From contig NZ_JOBH01000002.1 of the NCBI RefSeq assembly GCF_000717745.1, positions 681,160-745,159 of the forward strand: 64,000 nucleotides of DNA, in the 5' to 3' direction. The notes beneath the pieces were generated by a model that was given only the letters and a program-made list of their open reading frames with translations, was not told where the DNA came from and made no database searches. The position numbers were made by a program, and so were the translations under genes. The DNA comes from Streptomyces violens. Lineage in GTDB: Bacteria > Actinomycetota > Actinomycetes > Streptomycetales > Streptomycetaceae. Numbering within the stretch: position 1 is the stretch's first letter; each line of letters starts with the position of its first letter. This document shows, piece after piece, positions 1 to 7,603 of the stretch.

Positions 1-54
1 GCTGGGGGTCTGCGCAATCGGGGCCGGCGCCGCAGTCATACGAATCGGCCGCAC

Positions 55-657
55 CTACGGCCGCAGCGCCCGCAGCAGCAGATCCGCCAGATGGTCCGCG
101 ACCTCGCGCGGCGTCAGCGGGCCGCCCTCGCGGTACCACGTACCCAGGTGGTGGACCGAGCCGAAGTGGTAGTCGACGATCAGGTCGGCGGGGACCTCGG
201 TGGTGAAGACGCCGGCGCGCTGGCCCTCTTCGATCAGGGCGCGGAAGCGCTCGTGGTAGCGGCGGCGCTCGGCGCGTACCTGCTTGTCCTTCTCCGGGGA
301 GAGCTGGTGCATGGAGCGGAAGAAGATCTTCGTGTCGTCGAGGTTCTCGATCGTCGTCACCACGACGTCCGCGGCGGCGTCCCGCAGCCGCTGCTCCACC
401 GGCGCGTCGGCGCCCGCGAACCGGTCCAGCCGCTCCTGCTGGAGGCGGAGCACCCGCCCGTAGACCTCGTGCAGCAGATCGTCCTTGGAACCGAAGTAGT
501 GGTACAGCGCACCCTTGGTGACGCCCGCCGCCTCGACGATCTCCTGGACCGAGGTCCGGTCGTACCCCTGCTCGGCGAAGAGCCGGGTGGCGGTGGCCAG
601 CAGCCGCTGTGCCACGGGCTTCGTGCTCCCGTCCGTCGTGCCGGCCATCGCCCTCAC
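55..657 (-). CDS. TetR/AcrR family transcriptional repressor
   Basis: A 200-residue one-component repressor. The N-terminal helix-turn-helix spans about residues 17-63 and carries the family signature AGVTKGALYHYFGSKDDLL. The rest is the helical ligand-binding domain typical of the family. It lies 38 bp downstream of the acyl-CoA ligase gene on the same strand and is probably the last gene of an SDR-ligase-TetR unit, which suggests it senses an acyl-CoA or related intermediate and controls this operon (inference). The GTG at 657 has GGAG eight bases upstream; an ATG at 648 is the alternative start. The ligand is not readable from sequence. Confidence 0.9.
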   Translation of the reverse strand: MRAMAGTTDGSTKPVAQRLLATATRLFAEQGYDRTSVQEIVEAAGVTKGALYHYFGSKDDLLHEVYGRVLRLQQERLDRFAGADAPVEQRLRDAAADVVVTTIENLDDTKIFFRSMHQLSPEKDKQVRAERRRYHERFRALIEEGQRAGVFTTEVPADLIVDYHFGSVHHLGTWYREGGPLTPREVADHLADLLLRALRP

Positions 658-695
658 CTGTCCTTCTCCGTACTGACGTGCTCGTTCACCGGAGG

Positions 696-2357
696 CTAGC
701 CGCGGTTGCGCAGCTCCCGTCGGAGGATCTTGCCACTCGTCGTCTTCGGCAGTTCGGGCAGGACCTCCACCTCCCGGGGATATTTGTACGCGGCCAGCCG
801 CTCCTTGCAGTAGGCGGCCAGCTCGGCGGGGTCCGGGGACTGGCCGGGGCGGAAGCTGACATAGGCCTTGACCGATTCACCGCGGTAGGAGTCCGGGACG
901 CCGACGACGGCCGCCTCGCGGACGGCTGGATGGCTGTACAGCACGTCCTCGACCTCGCGCGGCCAGACCTTGAAGCCGGACGCGTTGATCATGTCCTTCT
1001 TGCGGTCGACGACGTACAGCCAGCCGTCGGCGTCCATGAAGCCGATGTCGCCGGTGCGCAGCTCGCCGTCGGGGATCGCCTCGGCGGTGGCGTCGGGGCG
1101 GCGCCAGTAGCCGGGGACGACCTGGGGCCCGCGGACGGCTATCTCGCCCTGTTCGCCGAAGGGCACGTCCCGGCCCTGGTCGTCGATGATCCGGACGACC
1201 GTGTCGGGGCCCGGTACGCCGACCGCGAGGGTGCCGGACGCCTTGTCGACGGGCGCCTCCAGCTGCGGCGGCACGCTGGCGCAGGGGGCCGTGCACTCGG
1301 TGAGGCCGTACCCGTTGCGGATGTACGGGCCGAATTCCGCGCGGAACTTCTCGACCAGGGCGGGCGGCAGCGGCGCGCCGCCGGAGGAGAGGGTGGCGAA
1401 GGAGGAGAAGTGGTCGCGGGTGACGTCCGGGTGGGCCATCAGCGCCATGAAGGCGGTGGAGGGGCCGACGGTGAAGGCCGGGCGGTGCTCCAGGAAGGCG
1501 TCCAGGACGACGCCGGCCTCGAAGCGGTACGCGAGCGCCAGGGTGCCGCCGCCGGTGACGCAGGAGGCCAGCTCGCAGACCATGCCGGTGATGTGGAAGA
1601 GCGGTGCGAGCGCGAAGTAGGTGGCGCCGTCGGGGAGTCCGAGGCCGGTGCGCTGGCGTTCGGCGTTGTAGGAGATGTTGCCGTGGGTGTTGGTGGCGCC
1701 CTTGGGTGTGCCGCTGGTGCCCGAGGTGTAGCTGATCAGGGCGATGTCGTCGGCGGTGAGTTCGGGGACGTCGGCGGCGGGGCCGCGCCCCTCGTGCGCG
1801 CGGGCGGTGGCCAGCAGGTCGTCGGCGCCCTCGCGCGGGCCGAGGCGCTCGCCGCGCAGGACGCGGGCGTCGTCTCTGGTCTGCAGGTCCCGTTCGCAGG
1901 CGGTCAGGGCGATGCGTACGGAGGGGGCGGCGGCCGCGGTCTCGCGCAGGAAGCCGTCCCAGGTGTGGTCGGCGCAGATCACGGCGGTGACCTCGGCGTC
2001 GGTGAGGACGTGGGTCATCTCGCCGGACTTGTACATGGGGTTGACGGGGACGACGACGCCGCCCGCCTTCCAGACGCCGAAGAGGGCGATCACGAAGTGC
2101 GGGGTGTTCTGGAGCATGATCGCGGCGCGGTCCCCGTGCCGGAAGCCGCGGTCGCACAGGTAGGCGGCCAGGCCGTCGGAGAGCGCGTCGGTCTCGGCGT
2201 AGGACAGCCGGCCGTCGAAGTAGGCCAGCACGGCCCGGTCGGGGACCCGGCGGACCGCTTCCTTGAAGGCGTGCAGGGTGGAGGGGTGCGGGTGCACGGG
2301 GGCGCGCTGTGCCTCGTTCAGCTGCGACAGCCACGGCATGTCCTGGTACGACGTCAT
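696..2357 (-). CDS. AMP-dependent acyl-CoA synthetase / fatty-acid CoA ligase
   Basis: A 553-residue ANL-superfamily enzyme that activates a carboxylic acid to its acyl-AMP and then its CoA thioester. The AMP-binding P-loop SYTSGTSGTPKGA is at about residues 209-221. The GYGLTE motif, the acyl-adenylate Asp in LRTGDIG, the hinge region VDRKKDMI and a C-terminal catalytic Lys in TTSGKILRREL are all present, so the enzyme looks intact. The ATG at 2357 (MTSYQDMPW) is preceded by GAAGGG. A longer open frame upstream to 2891 is antisense-type coding inside the SDR gene and is not used. With the upstream SDR and downstream TetR it forms a likely catabolic operon; chain length and substrate are not predictable here. 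Confidence 0.93.
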   Translation of the reverse strand: MTSYQDMPWLSQLNEAQRAPVHPHPSTLHAFKEAVRRVPDRAVLAYFDGRLSYAETDALSDGLAAYLCDRGFRHGDRAAIMLQNTPHFVIALFGVWKAGGVVVPVNPMYKSGEMTHVLTDAEVTAVICADHTWDGFLRETAAAAPSVRIALTACERDLQTRDDARVLRGERLGPREGADDLLATARAHEGRGPAADVPELTADDIALISYTSGTSGTPKGATNTHGNISYNAERQRTGLGLPDGATYFALAPLFHITGMVCELASCVTGGGTLALAYRFEAGVVLDAFLEHRPAFTVGPSTAFMALMAHPDVTRDHFSSFATLSSGGAPLPPALVEKFRAEFGPYIRNGYGLTECTAPCASVPPQLEAPVDKASGTLAVGVPGPDTVVRIIDDQGRDVPFGEQGEIAVRGPQVVPGYWRRPDATAEAIPDGELRTGDIGFMDADGWLYVVDRKKDMINASGFKVWPREVEDVLYSHPAVREAAVVGVPDSYRGESVKAYVSFRPGQSPDPAELAAYCKERLAAYKYPREVEVLPELPKTTSGKILRRELRNRG

Positions 2358-2467
2358 CGGCGTGCGGCCCTTCTCTCTTCTTCGTCCCGGTGGTGTCGGT
2401 GCTCGGTTCCGGTGCCGTACGGCGCGGTCGTCCCCGCCGCGCCGTACGGGTGGTCGTCCCGCGTCGC

Positions 2468-3241
2468 TCAGGCGCCGGCGTCCGTGGCGGCGTCGAGCTT
2501 GCGCTGGAGGTGGTTCATGCCGCCGAGCCAGCGGTCGGGGTCGGCGGCGCGGGCCGCGTAGTAACCGGCGACCTCCGGGTGCGGCAGGACCAGGAAGCGG
2601 TTCTCGGTGATGGCGTCGAAGAGCGCGTCGGCGACCGCGGCGGGCTCGATGGCTCCGGAGGTGAGGACGAGGTCGCCGGCGGACCCGGTGTTGCTGAGCA
2701 TGTCGGTCCGTACGCCCTGGGGGCAGATGGCGTGCACGTCGATGCCGCGGTGCCGGTAGGTGACGGAGAGCCATTCGGCGAAGGAGTACGCGGCGTGCTT
2801 GGTCACGCTGTACGGCGCGGAGCCGATCATGGTGAGCAGGCCGGCGGCGGAGACGGTGGCGACGAAGCGGCCGCTGCCGCGCTCCAGCCACTCCGGTATC
2901 AGCTCGCGCGCGGCCCGTACGTGGGCCATGACGTTGACGTCCCAGGCGAAGTCCCAGTCGCTGTCGGGGGCCTCGGGGCCGCCGCCGGTGCCCACGCCCG
3001 CGTTGGCGCAGAAGATGTCGATGCGGCCGCCGAGTGCCTCCCGGGCGGCCGGGACGATCGCCGAGGCGTCACCGGGGACCGCGATCGCGCCCAGCTCGGC
3101 GGCGGTGCGCTCGGCCTTCTCCTTGTCCAGGTCGTTGACGACGACCCGCGCGCCCTCTGCGGTGAAGCGGGCCGCGAGCGCGGCGCCGATGCCGCCGCCC
3201 GCCCCGGTGACCACCACGGTCTTGTCCCGCACGGCTTCCAC
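2468..3241 (-). CDS. SDR family NAD(P)-dependent oxidoreductase
   Basis: A 257-residue classical short-chain dehydrogenase/reductase. The Rossmann glycine motif TGAGGGIG lies near the N-terminus, then the CANAG motif, and the catalytic Ser with the YxxxK pair (YSVTK). The start is chosen at GTG 3241 because AGGGAG sits six bases upstream and places the nucleotide-binding motif about ten residues in. An in-frame ATG at 3268 is possible but has no clear ribosome site. It is first in the minus-strand unit with the acyl-CoA ligase (110 bp gap) and TetR, which fits oxidation of a hydroxy- or acyl-intermediate; the substrate is unknown. Confidence 0.9.
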   Translation of the reverse strand: MEAVRDKTVVVTGAGGGIGAALAARFTAEGARVVVNDLDKEKAERTAAELGAIAVPGDASAIVPAAREALGGRIDIFCANAGVGTGGGPEAPDSDWDFAWDVNVMAHVRAARELIPEWLERGSGRFVATVSAAGLLTMIGSAPYSVTKHAAYSFAEWLSVTYRHRGIDVHAICPQGVRTDMLSNTGSAGDLVLTSGAIEPAAVADALFDAITENRFLVLPHPEVAGYYAARAADPDRWLGGMNHLQRKLDAATDAGA

Positions 3242-3284
3242 GTGTGTCTCCCTCGGCTCGACCGGCATCACGACCGAACGGCAG

Positions 3285-3298
3285 ACTAACCAGTCGGT
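3285..3298 (-). promoter_or_regulatory. Candidate TetR operator and -10 of the SDR-ligase-TetR unit
   Basis: On the minus strand this reads ACCGACTGGTTAGT, an imperfect dyad (AC-N2-AC-N2-GT-N2-GT) of the kind bound by many TetR repressors. The 3' part, TAGTCT, matches the actinobacterial -10 form TANNNT and lies about 40 bases before the preferred SDR start. No second copy was seen in the window. Its pairing with the TetR at 55-657 is inferred from position. Confidence 0.45.
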
Positions 3299-3402
3299 AT
3301 GTGCGAAGGGAAGGGCCCGACGCACCCTGTGCGGTGCGTTCCCGCGGGGCCTCGCGCGCGTTAGCGTCACAGCACACGAACCCCGCTCACGGAGGTGTGC
3401 GC

Positions 3403-4668
3403 ATGGCCCTGTCCAGACGGACCCTGTTGACGGTCACCGGCGCGATGACCGGCGCGATCGCCGGTGCCCCGGGCACGGCGTCGGCGGCTCCCCCGCCATC
3501 CGCCGGCCGCCGGGTACAGACCGGCTTCGACCGGCTCGCCGCCGACGGATACCCGCTGCTCTCCGGGCAGAAGGTCGGCGTCGTCACCAACCCGACCGGC
3601 ATCACCCAGGAGGTACAGCACCTCGTGGACGTGATGCACGCGGACAGGAGTGTGCGGCTGACCGCGGTGTTCGGGCCCGAGCACGGCTTCCGCGGCACGG
3701 CGCAGGCGGGCGGTTCGGAGGGGAAGTCCACCGACCCGGCGACCGGACTGCCGGTGTACGACACGTACCAGAAGAGCGGCCGGGCGCTGGCGGACATCTT
3801 CACCGAGTCCGGGGTCGACACGGTCGTCTTCGACATCCAGGACGTGGGCGCGCGCTTCTACACCTACATCTGGACGCTGTACGACTGCATGGTGGCGGCG
3901 GCCATGGCGGGCAAGCGCTTCGTGGTGCTGGACCGGCCGAATCCGGTGACCGGCCGCGCGGCGACCGGCCCCGTGCTGGACAAGAAGTACGCCTCGTTCG
4001 TCGGCCGGGAGCCGATCGCGCAGGCGCACGGGATGACGGTGGCGGAGCTGGCGCTGCTCTTCAACGAGCGGTTCGTGCCCGCGGCGGCCGGCAAGGCGGT
4101 ACGGCTGGACACGGTCCTGATGAAGGGCTGGCGGCGCGCCGACTTCTTCGACGCGACCGGGCTGCCGTGGGTGCCGCCCAGCCCCAACATGCCCACCCCG
4201 GACACCGCACTGGTGTACTCCGGCACGTGTCTCTTCGAGGGGACGAACCTCTCCGAAGGGCGGGGCACGACGCGGCCGTTCGAGCTGCTCGGCGCGGAAG
4301 GCATCGACCGGAAGTGGGCGGAGACGGTCAACTCCGAGCGGCTGCCGGGGGTCCGCTTCCGGGAGGCGTACTTCGCGCCGACGTTCTCCAAGTTCCAGGG
4401 GAAGACGATCGGCGGGGTGCAGCTGCACGTCCACGACCGGGCGGCGTTCGACCCGGTACGGACCGGCATCGCGCTGCTGGTGACCGCGAAGAAGACGTGG
4501 AAGGGGTTCGCCTGGCGCCCGGACAACGGCATCGACCGGCTCGCGGGCTCCGACAAGGTCCGCACGATGATCGACGCGGGGGCCGGGACGGACGAGGTCG
4601 TCGGCGCCTGGCAGGCGGAGCTCGCGAAGTTCCGAGCGCTGCGCGCCGGTTACCTGCGTTACCACTGA
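3403..4668 (+). CDS. Exported DUF1343 protein, NamZ-like exo-beta-N-acetylmuramidase
   Basis: 421 residues. The N-terminus is a Tat-type signal (SRRTLL followed by a hydrophobic stretch and ASAAP), so the mature enzyme is extracytoplasmic. The body is a full-length DUF1343 domain (GH171), with VGVVTNPTGIT, FGPEHGFRG, FDIQDVGARFYTYI and LDRPNP motifs. The characterised member, NamZ of Bacillus subtilis, releases MurNAc from the non-reducing end of peptidoglycan fragments; a cell-wall recycling role here is by homology. The ATG at 3403 has GGAGG seven bases upstream. It is a single gene, divergent from the SDR operon; no MurNAc phosphotransferase or etherase is visible nearby. Confidence 0.9.
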   Translation: MALSRRTLLTVTGAMTGAIAGAPGTASAAPPPSAGRRVQTGFDRLAADGYPLLSGQKVGVVTNPTGITQEVQHLVDVMHADRSVRLTAVFGPEHGFRGTAQAGGSEGKSTDPATGLPVYDTYQKSGRALADIFTESGVDTVVFDIQDVGARFYTYIWTLYDCMVAAAMAGKRFVVLDRPNPVTGRAATGPVLDKKYASFVGREPIAQAHGMTVAELALLFNERFVPAAAGKAVRLDTVLMKGWRRADFFDATGLPWVPPSPNMPTPDTALVYSGTCLFEGTNLSEGRGTTRPFELLGAEGIDRKWAETVNSERLPGVRFREAYFAPTFSKFQGKTIGGVQLHVHDRAAFDPVRTGIALLVTAKKTWKGFAWRPDNGIDRLAGSDKVRTMIDAGAGTDEVVGAWQAELAKFRALRAGYLRYH

Positions 4669-4750
4669 GCCCGGCGGCCGGAGCCGCACGGAAACCGTCT
4701 CAGTAGACGAGACCACACGTCCCACCTATTGACTGCCCCATACAACGACC

Positions 4751-6088
4751 GTGAGCATGCGGCTCGTGCACAGCGAAGCGACAGCAGAAGAGACCACGGC
4801 CGGACCCGCCGGCGGCGAGGGCAGCCCCGAGAGCCTGCGGCGGGTGGCCGTGGCGTCGTTCATCGGGACGGCCATCGAGTTCTACGACTTCTACATCTAC
4901 GGGACCGCGGCCGCGCTCGTACTGAACCAGGCGTTCTTCCCGACCCTGGACCCGGTCAACGCCACCCTCGCCTCCTTCTCCACCTACGCGGTGGCGTTCG
5001 CGGCGCGGCCGCTCGGCTCGATCGTCTTCGGGCACTTCGGCGACCGGGTGGGCCGCAAGTCCGTACTGGTCGTCTCGCTGCTGCTGATGGGCCTGTCCAC
5101 GGCCTTCGTGGGTCTGCTGCCCGGCTACGCCACGCTGGGCATCTGGGCCCCGCTGCTGCTGATCCTGCTCCGCTTCATTCAGGGCATCGGCCTGGGCGGC
5201 GAGTGGGGCGGCGCGGCGCTGCTCGCCGTCGAACACGCCCCGAAGAAGCGGCGCGGCCTGTACGCCGCGTTCCCGCAACTGGGCCCGTCCGTCGGGTTCT
5301 TCGCCGCGACCGGCATCTTCTGGCTGCTGTCCGCCTCGCTGGACGACGCGGCCTTCCGGTCCTGGGGCTGGCGGATCCCGTTCCTGCTGTCGTTCCTGCT
5401 GGTGGCGGTCGGTCTGTTCGTCCGGCTGAAGATCAGTGAGACGCCGGTCTTCGCGAAGGTGATGGACGCGCAGGAGGCCAGCAAGGTCCCCACGCTGGAC
5501 GTGATCCGCGGCCACTGGCGCGAGCTGCTGCTCGGCGCGGGCGGCATGATCATCGCGTACGGGCTGTTCTACACGGCCACGACGTACTGCCTCTCCTACG
5601 CCACCGGCACCCTCGGCGTCTCCCGCAACACCATGCTGGCCCTGTCCCTGGTCGCCTGCCTCTTCCTCGCCGCCGGCACCTGGCTCGCCGCCACCCGCTC
5701 CGACGGCGCGGGCCGCCGCAAGCTCATCCTGGCCGGCTGCGGCCTCGCCGTCGTCTGGGGCCTGGTCCTCTTCCCGCTGCTGGACACCGAGTCGCCGGTA
5801 CTGATGGCCCTCGCCCTCGGCGGCGCACTGTTCTGCATGGGCGTGGTGTACGGGCCGATGGGCGCCTATCTGCCCGAGCTGTTCGGTACCAAGGTCCGTT
5901 ACTCCGGTGCCTCGCTCGCCTACAACCTCGGCGGTGTCCTCGGCGGCGCGGTCTCCCCGCTGATCGCCACCCGCCTGCAGTCCGCCTTCGGGTCCTCCTC
6001 CGTCGGCTGGTACGTCTCCGCGATGGCCGTGATCTCCCTGCTGTGCGTCCTGGTGCTGCCGGAGACCAGGGAGCGCGAACTGGCCTGA
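4751..6088 (+). CDS. MFS transporter, metabolite:H+ symporter (MHS) family
   Basis: A 445-residue, 12-helix major facilitator. The opening IGTAIEFYDFYIYGTAAALV, the inter-helix 2-3 motif GHFGDRVGRK and RFIQGIGLGGEWGGA are hallmarks of the MHS group (shikimate, proline/betaine, dicarboxylate carriers). The start is GTG 4751 or ATG 4757; neither has a convincing ribosome site, and CATACA six bases before the GTG would allow leaderless initiation. The substrate is unknown. It follows the NamZ gene by 82 bp on the same strand, but the families give no functional link. Confidence 0.9.
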   Translation: MSMRLVHSEATAEETTAGPAGGEGSPESLRRVAVASFIGTAIEFYDFYIYGTAAALVLNQAFFPTLDPVNATLASFSTYAVAFAARPLGSIVFGHFGDRVGRKSVLVVSLLLMGLSTAFVGLLPGYATLGIWAPLLLILLRFIQGIGLGGEWGGAALLAVEHAPKKRRGLYAAFPQLGPSVGFFAATGIFWLLSASLDDAAFRSWGWRIPFLLSFLLVAVGLFVRLKISETPVFAKVMDAQEASKVPTLDVIRGHWRELLLGAGGMIIAYGLFYTATTYCLSYATGTLGVSRNTMLALSLVACLFLAAGTWLAATRSDGAGRRKLILAGCGLAVVWGLVLFPLLDTESPVLMALALGGALFCMGVVYGPMGAYLPELFGTKVRYSGASLAYNLGGVLGGAVSPLIATRLQSAFGSSSVGWYVSAMAVISLLCVLVLPETRERELA

Positions 6089-6183
6089 TCCCGGGGCCTC
6101 CGGCGTTCGCCGCAGCGCTGCGTATGGCGGGAAGCGCCGATGCGCAGGACGATGCTGCACGAGCGGCAGCGAAGGGGTTCGTC

Positions 6184-7515
6184 ATGGCGGGTGTCGGGGT
6201 GAAGCCGTACTGGGAACTGACGTTTGACGCCGACGGGGACGTCGATCAGCGGCAGCGTGACGCCCTGCTCGCCGGGGCGGCGCGGGAACGGCTCACCGAT
6301 CTCGTGGTGTTCGCGCACGGGTGGAACAACGACCGGTCGATGGCCACCCGGCTGTACACCCGCTTCTTCGAACCCTTCCCGGAGCTGCTGGCGGGGAGCC
6401 GGGCCCGGGTGGGGTACGCGGGGGTGATCTGGCCGGCGCTGCGCTTCACCGACGAGCCGATCCCCGACTTCGACCCCGCGCCGCCGGCCCGGGCCGCAGC
6501 GCGCGCCGCGGCCGCCGGCGAACCGGTACTGGAGGACGCCCTGCGGCACCAGTTGGCGCAGGCGTTCCCGGGCCGGGAGATGGTGCTGGAGCGGCTCGCG
6601 CAGCTGCTGTCGGAGCGGCCCGACGCGCGCTCGGCGTTCGACGAGTTCGCGCGGCTGGTGCGGGAGCTGGTGTCGATCCGGCAGGACAGCCCGGATCTGC
6701 TGTTCGCCGCGGACAGCGGTGAAGGCCTGCCCGGCATGCTGACCGACGACGCGCTGGAGGTCTGCGAGGTCCTCACGGCGGCGCTGCGGTCGGCGGGCGT
6801 GACGGTGTGGCCGGGCGAGGCCATGGACGCGGAGCAGCGGCCGCTGTTCGGCGGCGGGCTGACCCGGATGTGGAACGGCGCCCGCGAACTGCTCCGGCAG
6901 GGCGTCTACTACGGCATGAAGCGGCGCTCCGGCACGGTGGGCCAGCTGGGGCTGGGCCCGGTGCTCGGCCGGCTGGCGGACGAGGCGCCCGCGCTGCGGG
7001 TGCACCTGGCCGGCCACTCCTTCGGCGCCCGGCTGGTCTCCTACGCGCTGCGCGGGATGCCGCACGGCGCGCGGCAGGTGAAGTCGGTGACGCTGCTGCA
7101 AGGGGCCTTCTCGCACTTCGCGTTCTGCGCGGAGCTGCCGCACGACCGGGCGCGCGCCGGGACGCTGGACGGCGCGCAGGAGCGGATCGACGGCCCGCTG
7201 GTGTGCTGCTACTCCCGGCACGACGACGCGCTGGGCACGTTCTACCCGCTGGCGTCCAAGCTGGCCGGGGACGACACCGGCTTCCTCGGCGTGTTCGACC
7301 GGTGGGGCGCGAACGGGTTCGGCGGCATCCAGGGCGTGGACGGGACCCGGCGGATCCGGCTGGGCGAGGAGCTGCCGACGTCGCCGGGGTGCGTGAACGT
7401 GGACGTCTCCGCCGTGGTCCGGCGCGGCGCGCCGCCGGCCGGCGCGCACAGCGACATCTGCCATCCGGAGCTGGCCCGGGTGATCCTGGAGGCGGGCCGG
7501 GTCGGCCGCGCCTGA
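6184..7515 (+). CDS. Alpha/beta-hydrolase-fold protein of unknown function
   Basis: 443 residues, apparently cytoplasmic (no signal or helices). Two features point to a serine hydrolase fold: VVFAHGWNN near residue 42, which fits the oxyanion-hole HG motif, and LAGHSFGARL in the middle, a GxSxG nucleophile elbow. A late HSDICHPEL could supply the catalytic His. The interval between them (about 90-230) is helical and specific to this family. I do not recognise a named family with a known substrate. The ATG at 6184 follows AAGGGG. It stands alone, 95 bp after the MHS transporter and convergent with the penicillin-acylase gene. Confidence 0.75.
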   Translation: MAGVGVKPYWELTFDADGDVDQRQRDALLAGAARERLTDLVVFAHGWNNDRSMATRLYTRFFEPFPELLAGSRARVGYAGVIWPALRFTDEPIPDFDPAPPARAAARAAAAGEPVLEDALRHQLAQAFPGREMVLERLAQLLSERPDARSAFDEFARLVRELVSIRQDSPDLLFAADSGEGLPGMLTDDALEVCEVLTAALRSAGVTVWPGEAMDAEQRPLFGGGLTRMWNGARELLRQGVYYGMKRRSGTVGQLGLGPVLGRLADEAPALRVHLAGHSFGARLVSYALRGMPHGARQVKSVTLLQGAFSHFAFCAELPHDRARAGTLDGAQERIDGPLVCCYSRHDDALGTFYPLASKLAGDDTGFLGVFDRWGANGFGGIQGVDGTRRIRLGEELPTSPGCVNVDVSAVVRRGAPPAGAHSDICHPELARVILEAGRVGRA

Positions 7516-7531
7516 CAGGACGGAGCGCAAA

Positions 7532-7586
7532 GTGCGGTGCGCGAAGTAGTGCGTGCGCGAAGCCCCCACAGCTCCGCGCACCGCAC
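7532..7586. terminator. Long inverted repeat between convergent genes
   Basis: GTGCGGTGCGCG at 7532-7543 is exactly complementary to CGCGCACCGCAC at 7575-7586, giving a 12-bp perfect stem with a 31-nt loop. The left arm is also imperfectly repeated within the loop (AGTGCGTGCGCGAAG). It lies between the hydrolase stop (7515) and the acylase stop (7604), so it could serve as a bidirectional terminator. It lacks a U tract, as is usual in Streptomyces. Confidence 0.6.
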
Positions 7587-7603
7587 CGCTTCTCCCGAAC
7601 CGC

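Noticed and set aside
1..54. Left edge before the TetR stop
   Set aside because: 54 bases are too few to assign a gene; no motif visible.
609..2561. 650-codon plus-strand open frame
   Set aside because: It is antisense to the acyl-CoA ligase and has the GAG/GVG low-complexity composition of shadow frames in high-GC DNA.
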